DNA of 52,234 bases. Source: Treponema sp. Lineage in GTDB: Bacteria; Spirochaetota; Spirochaetia; Treponematales; Breznakiellaceae. The notes below the pieces were generated by a model. That model did not search any database. It saw nothing but the letters and a program-made list of their open reading frames with translations, and was not told the origin of the DNA. The stretch spans positions 1 to 52,234 of the forward strand of contig WQZG01000015.1 of the NCBI GenBank assembly GCA_009780855.1, read 5' to 3'. The translations under genes were made by a program, and so were the position numbers. This document shows positions 16,726 to 25,735 of this stretch, piece by piece; within the stretch, counting starts at the first letter, position 1, and every line of letters starts with the position of its first letter.

Positions 16726-17661
16726 TCACCATAAACTTGTCTCGGAAATCCTGCGGCTGATCTGATTGACCGAAATAACCAGGATGAAATTAATAACGGA
16801 GTTGAACAACCCCACTGCCGCTCCGTAACCGTACTGCGCGTCAACAATACCGCGCCGGTAAACATAAGTTGAAATAACATCGGCAGTTTCATAGGTCAGC
16901 GGAGTATACATCAAAAAAACCTTTTCGAACCCGACATTCATTACCCTGCCCATGCGGAGGATCAGAAGAATAATTATGGTAGGGATAAGACACGGCAATG
17001 TAATATACCACAATTGCTTAAAGCGGCCCGCGCCGTCAATATTGGCCGCCTCGTACATTTCCTGATCGATTCCGGCCAGGGCTGCCAGATATATAATTGA
17101 TCCCCATCCAAGCCCCTGCCAGATGCCTGACCCTACATAAAGCGTACGGAACCATTTTGGATCTGCCATAAAGGCGATTGGAGAAACGCCGGAAAATTCG
17201 AGCAACCTGTTGACCAGCCCCATGGTAGCGGTATTTGCAGAAAACAGATCATTCATAATTCCGATTACAATAACAATGGAAATAAAATGGGGATAATAAC
17301 TTAAAGTCTGAATCAATTTTTTAAATTTTAAGGTACGGATCTCATTCAGCAGTAGCGCAAAAATAATCGGCACAGGAAAACCGAAGATCAGCTCATAAAG
17401 GCTTAAGAGCAGGGTGTTTCTGAATGTCCGCCCGAAGTACATGGAGCTGAAAAATTCAGAAAACCATTTGAACCCAACCCATGGACTTCCGAATATTCCC
17501 CTGCCGGGTGAATAATTTTTGAAAGCCATTATAAGACCGCCCATGGGCACATACTTGAAAAGAATGTAATAAATAAAAGCGGGAACAATCATCAGGATCA
17601 GGTATTTATCCCTGACCAATTTTTTCCAAAGTATTTCCATGCCTGAATTATTTTTGCGCAT
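16726..17661 (-). CDS. ABC sugar permease, LplB type (importer B)
   Basis: A 311-residue membrane permease. The Lpl signature here is YVPMGGLIMAFKNYSP; the ATPase-docking loop is EMYEAANIDGAGRFKQLWYI and the protein ends SRRISETSLW. ATG 17661 lacks a clear ribosome site; an in-frame ATG seven codons later (MEILWKK) is an alternative start. The gap to the upstream binding-protein gene is 19 bp. It forms the channel with the LplC subunit and lies in one operon with a sulfatase. Confidence 0.92.
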   Translation of the reverse strand: MRKNNSGMEILWKKLVRDKYLILMIVPAFIYYILFKYVPMGGLIMAFKNYSPGRGIFGSPWVGFKWFSEFFSSMYFGRTFRNTLLLSLYELIFGFPVPIIFALLLNEIRTLKFKKLIQTLSYYPHFISIVIVIGIMNDLFSANTATMGLVNRLLEFSGVSPIAFMADPKWFRTLYVGSGIWQGLGWGSIIYLAALAGIDQEMYEAANIDGAGRFKQLWYITLPCLIPTIIILLILRMGRVMNVGFEKVFLMYTPLTYETADVISTYVYRRGIVDAQYGYGAAVGLFNSVINFILVISVNQISRRISETSLW

Positions 17662-17680
17662 ATCAGTTATTTCATATCCG

Positions 17681-19309
17681 TTACTTCAGCAGATCATTTA
17701 TCCTGCGCTGATTTATTTCTATCAGCCGGGTAACGCCGAGCTTGTTCATCTGATCGACGTACTTGTCAAATTCGGACAGCGGAGTCTGCCCGGTAATGAA
17801 CTTCGCGACCATTTCGTCCCGGTAGGTACCCATATCGGAAGATAATTTTGCTTCTTCGGCTTTTTCATCGGGGGTGCCCATAAATGTCGGGAAACAGGGC
17901 AGGGTGTAATATGGCGCGGCATAGTCGATTACGCTTAACAGGAACGGGCTATAGGTCCAGGTCGCGTAAAAAGTCTCATTTGTCTGGCGGGAAAGATTCG
18001 GCGGTATGCAGCCGAGAGTACGCAGAACCTGCTGTACACCGAGGCCGTCCGGGTTTTTGGTCGCAAAGTCCGTCATCATTATCTTGCCGTTTGTTACCGT
18101 ATAAGTCTTGCCTTCAATGCCAAGTTCCATCATTAACTGGCCTTCCCTGCTGCCCCATACATAATCAAGCCACTTGATGGCCACTTCCGGGTATTTGCAT
18201 GCTTTGCCGATTATATAACCGGATACGCTGTTAACTACAGATTTCTGGTAAAGTTCACGTTTGCCGGTTACCTGGTTTACAGGGGGCGTCAGCCAGAAAA
18301 ATCCGTCGGATGCGTCACTGATATAACCGCCCTTGAGCAGGGTCCCGTTGCGTGTTTCCAGAGCTCCGATTCCGTTGGTATAGGCGCCAAGGCAATTGGC
18401 GGCGATAAGCGGAGTATCTGTACCGCTTTTAAAATATACTTCGGGGGGGACCATTTTGGCATTGTACATTTTATTAAGGAACGCCAGATAATTTTTAAAT
18501 TCCGGGCGTACAAAATCATAACGGACAGTTTTGTTTTTATCGTAACTCCAGCCGTTGTTCCAGCCTATACTCATTACGTCAAAGGCCGAACCCAGCACAT
18601 CAAGGTTTCCCAGATTCTGGAACCATACCGGAACTTCGTCCGCTTTGCCGTTACCGTTGGGATCCTTGTCCCTGAATGCGACAAACATATTGAAAATATC
18701 ATCGATAGTCACAGGATCGGGAATATTCAGTTTTCTCTGCCAGTCCCGGCGGTAAAACATGGTACGGGGATTGGTGGAGAAATCGGCTACCGATTCTGTT
18801 GAAGCAAAATAGAAACGGCCGTCGGAAGCTGTCATGGCCGCAAGAACATCGGGGGAGTCCATGGCAACCTTGTAAATGTTCGGTGCGTATCTACGGATTA
18901 ATGTATCCATGTCCTGCACGAGCCCGTCGTTGTATAAACCAATCGGGTCAATGATTCCCGGACACCAGAAAATATCCGGAATATCATTCGCGGCAATTCT
19001 GGTTCTTATCGAAACATTATAGTCCGGGCCGGGCAGAACCTGTATATCCAGTGTAACACCTGTGCGCTGGGAAATAATCTGCCATACTTCACGGTTATCG
19101 GCTAATGAATATTCCGGATTATTGGACTCACCGCCCGCATATACCAATTTGATCGGGGTAGCAGTAAGCGGAAGTGTGTAGGACGCCGGCGCCCCGGTAA
19201 TCGGCGCGGCTGCAGAAGCGGCAGGCGCAGGTGATTGCTGTCCTCCGCCCGCCATTACAAAAGCGGCTGTAAAAACACAGATGAAGCAAGTCAATAGAAC
19301 TCTTTTCAT
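17681..19309 (-). CDS. Extracellular oligosaccharide-binding protein (importer B)
   Basis: A binding protein of about 542 residues. The signal peptide is MKRVLLTCFICVFTAAFVMA followed by GGGQQ. A calcium-loop-like motif KDPNGNGKADEVP sits near residue 215. The start is ATG 19309 rather than the longer frame at 19357, because AAAGGAG lies just upstream of it and the signal peptide begins there. It is the first gene of importer B (followed by LplB, LplC and a sulfatase) and diverges from a sulfatase plus GH36 pair. Together these suggest one sulfated, alpha-galactose-containing glycan as substrate. Confidence 0.92.
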   Translation of the reverse strand: MKRVLLTCFICVFTAAFVMAGGGQQSPAPAASAAAPITGAPASYTLPLTATPIKLVYAGGESNNPEYSLADNREVWQIISQRTGVTLDIQVLPGPDYNVSIRTRIAANDIPDIFWCPGIIDPIGLYNDGLVQDMDTLIRRYAPNIYKVAMDSPDVLAAMTASDGRFYFASTESVADFSTNPRTMFYRRDWQRKLNIPDPVTIDDIFNMFVAFRDKDPNGNGKADEVPVWFQNLGNLDVLGSAFDVMSIGWNNGWSYDKNKTVRYDFVRPEFKNYLAFLNKMYNAKMVPPEVYFKSGTDTPLIAANCLGAYTNGIGALETRNGTLLKGGYISDASDGFFWLTPPVNQVTGKRELYQKSVVNSVSGYIIGKACKYPEVAIKWLDYVWGSREGQLMMELGIEGKTYTVTNGKIMMTDFATKNPDGLGVQQVLRTLGCIPPNLSRQTNETFYATWTYSPFLLSVIDYAAPYYTLPCFPTFMGTPDEKAEEAKLSSDMGTYRDEMVAKFITGQTPLSEFDKYVDQMNKLGVTRLIEINQRRINDLLK

Positions 19310-19400
19310 TAAAAATACTCCTTTTAAAAATTTTTTGTTAGATATAAAATACAACACTATATGTTATTTTGCAAGAAAAAAAACAAGGGATAGTTTGTTT
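19310..19400. promoter_or_regulatory. Divergent control region between importer B and sulfatase-GH36 pair
   Basis: AT-rich 91-bp gap. On the plus strand TTGTTA and TATATG are 17 bases apart. On the minus strand TTGCAA and TATTTT are 17 bases apart. Both are moderate matches to sigma-70 boxes and they overlap, so the two units may be co-regulated. Confidence 0.4.
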
Positions 19401-20717
19401 ATGAAACCAAACATCGTATTTTTTTTTACAGATCAGCAGAGATGGGATACCATAGGCGTTTACGGGCAGCCCCTGGAAGTCACTCCCAATATTGACAAAA
19501 TGGCCGGCGAAGGAACTTTATTCGAATACGGTTTTACATGCCAGCCCGTCTGCGGCCCAGCCCGCGCCTGCCTGCAAACCGGCCTTTACGCTTCGCAAAC
19601 CGGAAATTACCGCAACAGCATAAGCCTGCCCACAGACAGAAAACTGCTCGCACATTATATGAAGGAAGCAGGTTATGAAACAGGCTATATAGGAAAATGG
19701 CATCTGGCGTCAGACAGAAAAACCGGGACAGATTACAAAGAAACCGCGGTTCCGCCGCAGCTTCGCGGCGGTTATGACGATTACTGGCTGGCTGCCGACG
19801 CGCTTGAACACACATCACACGGTTATAACGGTTACCTGTTTGACGCCGCAATGAACAGGGTTGATTTTAAAGGTTACCGCGCAGATTGTATTACAGATTT
19901 CGCAATTAACTACATTAATTCACGTGAATTAAATAAACCTTTTTATCTGATGCTCTCGTTTCTGGAGCCTCACCATCAAAACGATCATAACCAATACGAA
20001 GGGCCTGACGGCTCCAAAGAAAAATTTAAAGACTTTACAGTTCCCGGAGATCTTAATGGTACAGCAGGCGACTGGAAGGAAAATTATCCGGATTATCTGG
20101 GCTGCTGCGCAAGCCTGGACCAAAATCTGGGAAGATTGTTCAGAGCGCTGGACGATAAAGGTATATTGGATAATACAATTATAATTTATTCCTCCGATCA
20201 CGGTTCACATTTCCGTACCAGAAATAAAGAATATAAGCGAAGCGGCCATGAAAACTCAATAAGGGTTCCCTTTATTTTATGGGGGAAAGAATTTAACAGC
20301 GGACGCAAAATAAACGAGATGGTCAGCCTTATTGATATTCCCCCGACAATTCTAAAGGCTGCCGGCGCGGGAATTCCAAAAGACTGGCAAGGCAGACCGG
20401 TTCAGGATTTGCTCAGCGGCTGCAATGACTGGAGGGAAGAAATTTTTGTACAGACAACAGAGGCCGGGATTACCAGGGTTATAAGAACAAAAAAATGGAA
20501 ATATTCGATATGCGCTGTAATGGATCGGGAAACCGGTTTAGCGGCGGGGAATATTTTTAATGAAGAATTTTTGTTTGATCTGGAAAACGATCCTTTTGAG
20601 AAAACCAATCTGATAGCAGACCGATCGTTTATAACCGTAAAAAACAATCTAAGAGACAGGCTTATAAATAAAATGGTTTCCATCGGAGAGTACAGACCGC
20701 AAATAACCATTGTTTAA
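19401..20717 (+). CDS. Sulfatase, Cys-type, cytoplasmic
   Basis: A sulfatase of about 438 residues. It begins MKPNIVFFFTDQQRWDT with the first metal Asp, has Cys51 in CGPARACLQTG as the formylglycine site, and has the second metal cluster in YSSDHGSHF. The open frame extends 40 codons upstream, but ATG 19401 is chosen because homology starts there and AAGGGA stands about 12 bases before it. There is no signal peptide. It is followed after 17 bp by a GH36-like gene, so the two enzymes probably act one after the other: sulfate removal, then cleavage of the alpha-galactoside. Confidence 0.92.
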   Translation: MKPNIVFFFTDQQRWDTIGVYGQPLEVTPNIDKMAGEGTLFEYGFTCQPVCGPARACLQTGLYASQTGNYRNSISLPTDRKLLAHYMKEAGYETGYIGKWHLASDRKTGTDYKETAVPPQLRGGYDDYWLAADALEHTSHGYNGYLFDAAMNRVDFKGYRADCITDFAINYINSRELNKPFYLMLSFLEPHHQNDHNQYEGPDGSKEKFKDFTVPGDLNGTAGDWKENYPDYLGCCASLDQNLGRLFRALDDKGILDNTIIIYSSDHGSHFRTRNKEYKRSGHENSIRVPFILWGKEFNSGRKINEMVSLIDIPPTILKAAGAGIPKDWQGRPVQDLLSGCNDWREEIFVQTTEAGITRVIRTKKWKYSICAVMDRETGLAAGNIFNEEFLFDLENDPFEKTNLIADRSFITVKNNLRDRLINKMVSIGEYRPQITIV

Positions 20718-20734
20718 TAATAAACGGAGTATAT

Positions 20735-22909
20735 ATGCAGAACATTTATTTACCCGGTGTCAGCTTTAAATTTACAGGCAATGTTGTTTATAAACCGGAC
20801 AGCGCCAAAATTCAGTTTGAGCATGAAATAAAAAAAGAAGACAACAGGATTTTTGTCAGGTTGCTGATAGAAAACAAGGGTGAAGATGCTTCCCTGATAA
20901 AGGCGTCCCCTGTTGTTATAAATCAGGATTTATTAATCGGTTCAAGCGGCGCGCGGGACTGGATTCTGTACACTTCCGGCAGGCATAAAAACGACATACC
21001 TTCTGCCTGTGATTTAAATATAAAAAACGAAGCGTTTTTTGACTGCCTCAATAACCAGTCCGAGGCCGTATCCAAAGCTGCGGATACCGGAAGCAATCCG
21101 GAAAATCAATACATTTTTCATTCCGATGTCTTAACGGTCATACAAAATAAAAAAGACAAGGCAGTTTTGCTTATAGGCTATCCCGGCGGTAGCAGCCAGC
21201 TTGTACAGAACAGTTTTTTTATTGACAGGGAAACCGGAAATTTCGCCGGGTTGGAATCTGCGTGTGAATTTGACGGAATTACTTTGGCCGGAGGCAAAAA
21301 AATCCATACGGAGTGGGTGATGTTTGAAACCGGCAACGATCCGTTTGAGTTGATAGAAAATTTTTCGCTTTTAAAGCGCAGGGAATTAAACGCGGCGCAA
21401 AAATTCAGTCAGCCTTCGGTGTACTGTACCTGGTATTATTACGGCGCAAGCATCACCTCCGACGACATTTTAAATGAACTGGAGTACTTAACCAAAAGGA
21501 AAGTTCCGGTTGACGTTTTCCAGATAGACGCCGGCTGGGAAATCGCTTATGGTGAATGGGAAGCCAATTATAAATTTAACGAAAGGTCTTCGCGCACAAT
21601 GAAGTATTACGCGGACCAGATTAAGGAGAGCGGACTTAAAGCCGGAATCTGGACTGCGCCGTTTACAATCGCTCCCAACAGCTATATATTTTTTTATGAA
21701 CCGCACTGGCTGCTTAAACGTAAAAACGGTGAGTACACTACATTTAAAATGGGTCCGGTAATTTATTATGTGCTGGATATTTCACATCCGGAAGTATTGG
21801 AATATCTTAAAAAATTATATACCAAAATAACATGCGAATGGGGTTTTACGTACCATAAACTGGATTTTACCAGGTGTACAATCATAAATAATGACAATGA
21901 TTATTTTAACAAAACCTTGACACGCGCGCAAATTTACAGGAATGCGATCAGGACAATACGGGAAGCCATTGGCGAAGATTCATATTTTCTATTATGCGGA
22001 GGATTATACTGTCCTGCAGCCGGATACGCTGACGCTCAGCGTACAGGCTCAGATGTACTTGCCGTATGGTCACAAAAGGAATCCCGAATCAAGGGAAAGT
22101 ACCTCCCCTTTACAGTGAAACAAAATGTTCTGCGTTACTGGATGAGCAGTCTGTGGCACAACGATCCGGACGCGCTGATGTTAAGGCGTAATACAATAAC
22201 CAAACGCAACCTGGCTCTTAGCCTGGGATTGCTGAACGACAATGAAGTAAACATAGCGCTCCTAAGTCATTATTTTGGCGGCGGACTGATTTCATTTACC
22301 GATCCGATCAAAGAAATTGACGAAGACAGATTATTATTGCTGCGGCGCGTTATACCCCAGGCCAATCCCGCAGCAATACCAATTGATTTATTTAACGGAA
22401 ATAAATACCCACGCCGCTTCCTAACCTGTTTTAACGGCTGTAACACAGGCAATTACAATACACTGTCGATCATCAACTGGGAAGAAACCGAAGCTGAGTG
22501 TAAAGTAATATTAAATGAAACCGTATTAAAAAACATTACTGCCGATCAATACTGTGTATCTGAATTTTTTACAGGCAGGATTTTCGCGGATGTAAAGGCC
22601 GGCGATGTACTGAGCTTCGGTAAGCTTTTGCCGCACAGCGCATTTCACATAAAAATAAATCCAATCAAAAAAGATACGCCGATCATAGCATTGACTGACG
22701 GTCATTATTCAATGGGAAACGCAGAAGTCAAAAATTTTATTTACAATAAAAACGAACTAAGTTTCTCTGTCAAATGGCAATGGAACTGCAACCTAACGAT
22801 CACACTGCTGGCTCCGGCAGGTAAAGTGTGGGAAGAAAACAATGCCAATTTATTAAAAGTAAATATTGGCCCGAATATGGAAACAACGATTATCAGAAGT
22901 TTAGCTTAA
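20735..22909 (+). CDS. GH36-type alpha-galactosidase (clan GH-D)
   Basis: A 724-residue cytoplasmic glycosidase. The N-terminal 220 residues form the beta-rich domain of GH36 enzymes, followed by a TIM barrel with VFQIDAGWE (about 261-269), AGIWTAPF (303-310), KLDFTR with predicted nucleophile Asp377, and RTGSD with predicted acid/base Asp440. It ends with a beta-sandwich. Known members release alpha-galactose, and some act on alpha-N-acetylgalactosamine or transfer galactose. No signal peptide is present, in line with import of oligosaccharides by importer B. ATG 20735 follows a CGGAG site. It is coexpressed with the sulfatase at 19401. Confidence 0.88.
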   Translation: MQNIYLPGVSFKFTGNVVYKPDSAKIQFEHEIKKEDNRIFVRLLIENKGEDASLIKASPVVINQDLLIGSSGARDWILYTSGRHKNDIPSACDLNIKNEAFFDCLNNQSEAVSKAADTGSNPENQYIFHSDVLTVIQNKKDKAVLLIGYPGGSSQLVQNSFFIDRETGNFAGLESACEFDGITLAGGKKIHTEWVMFETGNDPFELIENFSLLKRRELNAAQKFSQPSVYCTWYYYGASITSDDILNELEYLTKRKVPVDVFQIDAGWEIAYGEWEANYKFNERSSRTMKYYADQIKESGLKAGIWTAPFTIAPNSYIFFYEPHWLLKRKNGEYTTFKMGPVIYYVLDISHPEVLEYLKKLYTKITCEWGFTYHKLDFTRCTIINNDNDYFNKTLTRAQIYRNAIRTIREAIGEDSYFLLCGGLYCPAAGYADAQRTGSDVLAVWSQKESRIKGKYLPFTVKQNVLRYWMSSLWHNDPDALMLRRNTITKRNLALSLGLLNDNEVNIALLSHYFGGGLISFTDPIKEIDEDRLLLLRRVIPQANPAAIPIDLFNGNKYPRRFLTCFNGCNTGNYNTLSIINWEETEAECKVILNETVLKNITADQYCVSEFFTGRIFADVKAGDVLSFGKLLPHSAFHIKINPIKKDTPIIALTDGHYSMGNAEVKNFIYNKNELSFSVKWQWNCNLTITLLAPAGKVWEENNANLLKVNIGPNMETTIIRSLA

Positions 22910-22982
22910 AACCTGTCCCTGCCATTTTATCGCAAGCAGCGGGCGCTGCGGATGCCGTCTGCGGCACACTATCTGCATCAAT
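22910..22982. other. Intergenic hairpins between convergent genes
   Basis: A perfect GCAGCG-GG-CGCTGC hairpin lies at 22936-22949 and a TGCCG/CGGCA hairpin at 22953-22966. No T-run follows, so a rho-independent terminator is not certain, although the convergent arrangement fits one. Confidence 0.4.
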
Positions 22983-23438
22983 TCAATAATAACTAATAAA
23001 TTTTATAAAATCCATTTTAATTATTTGCCAAATACTTTCAATATCTTTAACCAATGGTCCCATTATTTTCCAATCCAATTCAGAACTATATGAATGTCTA
23101 ATAAAATGCCTAAAAGATAAATAATTATCCAGTTTATCTTTTATATTTTCATTTAATATTTTTAATTTTTTAGAATTCATTCCAAATGCCATTTCCAGCA
23201 AAGCTTTATGCCACCTGGGATCATTGGGAATTTTTTCATTCAAGTATTTAAAAAGAAGCACAATAATACTTTCTATCCCATTGTAGAATGAGTGTAAAAC
23301 CTGGGCTGCTGCTGTAATTTCGATAATATCAGGTTGTTCTATTATTTTTAATAAATCCAATAACGGACTAACGTCATTTAATAACTTATCAATTCTAAAA
23401 ATTTCATGTTCGATTTTTCGGTTTATGGCATCATCCAA
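22983..23438 (-). CDS. hepT: HepT-like HEPN toxin
   Basis: A 151-residue alpha-helical HEPN protein. It carries the ribonuclease motif R-x4-H-x-Y as Arg110, His115 and Tyr117 (RHFIRHSY). Family knowledge: HepT is an RNase toxin silenced when the partner MntA transfers AMP to the motif tyrosine. Translation starts at TTG 23438-23436, with GAGG eight bases upstream, and overlaps the antitoxin gene by eight bases. The coding sequence is strongly AT-rich compared with flanking sugar genes, suggesting acquisition. It ends convergently with the GH36 gene. Confidence 0.88.
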   Translation of the reverse strand: MDDAINRKIEHEIFRIDKLLNDVSPLLDLLKIIEQPDIIEITAAAQVLHSFYNGIESIIVLLFKYLNEKIPNDPRWHKALLEMAFGMNSKKLKILNENIKDKLDNYLSFRHFIRHSYSSELDWKIMGPLVKDIESIWQIIKMDFIKFISYY

Positions 23439-23724
23439 TTTGAATGACCTCGTTTATGCTGATAAGCATTGTATAAAAATCGGTATTAATGTCAAAATCA
23501 ACCAAATCAATTTTATTATCAAAATCAAAATATAATTGAGAATATAAACTTAAAAACTTTTCCCTGGGAAGACCTTTTACACCAATATCTATGTCGGAAT
23601 CATCCCGTATTTTACCTGTAACCATAGAACCAAAAAGAAAAATAGCTTCACAACCTTCATTCTTGAGTAAATTTTTGGCATTCTCAATATCTTGCCGGTA
23701 TTTCGGAGGTATATCCAATTCCAT
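23431..23724 (-). CDS. mntA: MntA-like nucleotidyltransferase antitoxin
   Basis: A 97-residue minimal nucleotidyltransferase. The G-S-x10-D-x-D catalytic motif is complete (Gly32-Ser33, Asp44, Asp46), which is needed to adenylylate HepT. A further Asp in DLVDFDI may complete the metal site. It is placed directly upstream of hepT and overlaps it. ATG 23724 has no ribosome site, and the promoter -10 box ends only six bases before it, so the message may be leaderless. Confidence 0.88.
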   Translation of the reverse strand: MELDIPPKYRQDIENAKNLLKNEGCEAIFLFGSMVTGKIRDDSDIDIGVKGLPREKFLSLYSQLYFDFDNKIDLVDFDINTDFYTMLISINEVIQIG

Positions 23725-23730
23725 TTTTTA

Positions 23731-23759
23731 ATTTTATTTTAGTTTTTTCATAATGTCAA
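23731..23759 (-). promoter_or_regulatory. mntA-hepT promoter
   Basis: Minus-strand TTGACA (complement of 23754-23759) and TAAAAT (complement of 23731-23736) are spaced by 17 bases. The -10 box is followed by six bases and then the ATG, so transcription should start at or next to the start codon. Confidence 0.72.
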
Positions 23760-23874
23760 TTTATAAGTCGATGTCTGAAATTTTATTTTTTTTCAGATAT
23801 TTGCCTAATTGCGGCCTCCCCGCGATGCCGGGCGCCAACTACAGCAAAATTGGCACAAGACAAGAAAATTCATC

Positions 23875-23927
23875 TTGACAAAATAATTAATCTATTATTT
23901 ACTTAATGTAAGTAAATAATAGATTAA
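23875..23927 (+). promoter_or_regulatory. Promoter and 18-bp palindromic operator of the transketolase operon
   Basis: TTGACA lies at 23875-23880; a weak -10, TTTACT, is 17 bases downstream at 23898-23903. A perfect inverted repeat with 18-base arms (23887-23904 and 23910-23927) and a 5-base spacer covers the -10 and start region. Its core TTACTT-N5-AAGTAA is the same as at 5524-5540. The position is that of a repressor operator. Confidence 0.72.
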
Positions 23928-23949
23928 GTTAATTTCAACAGGAGGCCTT

Positions 23950-24789
23950 ATGCTGGATTCAAAGGAACTTTCGGTTCTTAATGACTTTGCCAGGGAAATC
24001 AGGAAAAAAACCCTCTATATGATAGGGAAACTGGGAGTTGGTCATATAGGCGGGGCGCTTTCGATAGCGGATATTTTGGCGTTATTGTACGGCAAAGAGA
24101 TGAATTACGACCCCAAAAACCCAAAGTGGGAAGACCGGGATCTGCTTGTGCTTTCAAAAGGGCACGCCGGGCCGGCCCTGTACGCGGCGCTGGCAATCAA
24201 AGGATTTTTTCCGCTTGAATGGCTGGATACCCTTAACCAGGGCGGAACCAACCTTCCAAGCCACTGCGACCGCAACCGGACTCCGGGCATTGATATGACC
24301 ACCGGTTCCCTGGGTCAGGGGCTGTCGGCGGCCTGCGGTCTGGCGCTGGCAAGGCGCATCGACGGTTCAAAAGTAAAGGTTTTTTGCGTTATCGGCGACG
24401 GAGAGACCGACGAGGGCCAGAACTGGGAAGCGGCAATGTTCGCGGCCCATAATAAAATTTCCAGCTTGATCGCTTTTACCGATTTTAACAAATTCCAGAT
24501 TGACGGCAGTACTGAATCAATCCTGAACCTGGGAGACATCGAAGCCAAGTGGCGGAGTTTCGGCTGGTATGTCGCGCGCTGCAGCGGGCACGATATAGCC
24601 GAAATGCACGAGGCAATTGCGGGAGCGAGGGCCCAGGCGGAAAAAGCTGACGGACGGCCTTCGATGATCATTCTGGATACGATAAAAGGCAAGGGCGCGG
24701 CATTCTGCGAGAACAAGGCAGAAAGCCACAACATGAATTTCAACCTTGAAACAGCCAACGAGGCGATAGCCGCACTGGGAGGTAATTAA
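23950..24789 (+). CDS. Transketolase-like N-terminal subunit (candidate SqwG)
   Basis: A 279-residue thiamine-diphosphate-binding half of a split transketolase. Cofactor motifs are GHIGGALS near residue 31, SKGHAGPALYA, DMTTGSLGQG and GDGETDEGQNWEA followed by FTDFNKFQIDG. With the next gene product it should transfer two-carbon ketol units. It starts at ATG 23950 after a full AGGAGG site and is first in the operon. Placement with an RpiB-like isomerase, an acylating aldehyde dehydrogenase and a CoA ligase points to sulfofructose and sulfoerythrulose as donors rather than pentose phosphates. That assignment is by context; a normal or apulose-type transketolase role is the main alternative. 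Confidence 0.85.
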   Translation: MLDSKELSVLNDFAREIRKKTLYMIGKLGVGHIGGALSIADILALLYGKEMNYDPKNPKWEDRDLLVLSKGHAGPALYAALAIKGFFPLEWLDTLNQGGTNLPSHCDRNRTPGIDMTTGSLGQGLSAACGLALARRIDGSKVKVFCVIGDGETDEGQNWEAAMFAAHNKISSLIAFTDFNKFQIDGSTESILNLGDIEAKWRSFGWYVARCSGHDIAEMHEAIAGARAQAEKADGRPSMIILDTIKGKGAAFCENKAESHNMNFNLETANEAIAALGGN

Positions 24790-24791
24790 TT

Positions 24792-25724
24792 ATGGCCGAT
24801 AAAGAAATGAGGGCAGTATATAACGATACCCTGGTGCGCCTTGCGGCGAATGATAAACGTATAATGGTAGTCGAAGCGGACTTGATGAAAGCTTCCGGCA
24901 CCATGGGATTCAAAGCAGCTTACCCCGAAAGGGGAATTGACGTGGGCGTTGCCGAGGCGAACATGGTAGGAATTTCGGCGGGGCTTTCCGCGGGCGGGAA
25001 GATTCCTTTCGCCGCCACATTCGGGTGCTTCGCGGCCAGGCGGGTCTACGATCAATTTTTTATTTCGGCAAACTACGCGAGGCTCAATGTCAAACTGACA
25101 GGTACAGATCCCGGCGTTACCGCAGCCTATAACGGCGGCACCCATATGCCGTTTGAGGACATCGGGTTAATGCGCCAGATTCCGGGGCTTTCGATTCTTG
25201 AACCTTCTGATCCGGTTTCTCTTGAAAAGCTGGTGGAAGCGTCTGCCGCCCATTACGGCTGCACCTACATGAGGCTGCACCGCAAACCAATGCCGTCTCT
25301 TTACAGCGCCGATGAAAAATTCAGTCTGGGCAAAGGCAAAGTTTTAAAAGACGGCAAAGATGTTACTATAATTGCGCTGGGCGCGGTTATGGTAAACGAG
25401 GCGCTTAAGGCAGCGAAGAAACTCGAAGACGAACACATAAGCGCCGCTGTAATCGATATCCTTTCGGTAAAACCGCTGGACAGGGATCTGGTCCTTGCAT
25501 ACGCTGCCAAAACCGGCCGGATCGTCACAGCGGAAAACCACCGTATAGCAGGCGGTCTTGGCGGCGCCGTAGCGGAGCTCTGCTCAACAGAGAGGCCGAC
25601 TCACATGGCAATGATTGGAGTCAACGACGAGTTCGGCGAAGTAGGCACGCAGGAATGGCTGATGGAGAGATTTAAGCTTACCGCGGAAGACATAAAGCGG
25701 CAGGCAATAAAACTGATCAAATAA
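24792..25724 (+). CDS. Transketolase-like C-terminal subunit (candidate SqwH)
   Basis: A 310-residue subunit with the pyrimidine-binding domain. The catalytic glutamate lies in VGVAEANMVG (near residue 56), followed by GCFAARRVYDQ, and the C-terminal domain ends with GEVGTQEWLMERF. ATG 24792 is 3 bp after the stop of the N-terminal subunit gene, with GGGAGG inside the end of that gene, so the subunits are made together. The pair would first release 4-deoxy-4-sulfoerythrose and then sulfoacetaldehyde, with glyceraldehyde-3-phosphate as acceptor, if the sulfoglycolysis reading is right. Confidence 0.85.
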   Translation: MADKEMRAVYNDTLVRLAANDKRIMVVEADLMKASGTMGFKAAYPERGIDVGVAEANMVGISAGLSAGGKIPFAATFGCFAARRVYDQFFISANYARLNVKLTGTDPGVTAAYNGGTHMPFEDIGLMRQIPGLSILEPSDPVSLEKLVEASAAHYGCTYMRLHRKPMPSLYSADEKFSLGKGKVLKDGKDVTIIALGAVMVNEALKAAKKLEDEHISAAVIDILSVKPLDRDLVLAYAAKTGRIVTAENHRIAGGLGGAVAELCSTERPTHMAMIGVNDEFGEVGTQEWLMERFKLTAEDIKRQAIKLIK

Positions 25725-25735
25725 GGAGCATAATT

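Noticed and set aside
16716-16892. Upstream extension of the importer B LplC frame
   Set aside because: The extra 59 codons overlap LplB, are out of character for a permease N-terminus, and a ribosome site with ATG lies at 16715.
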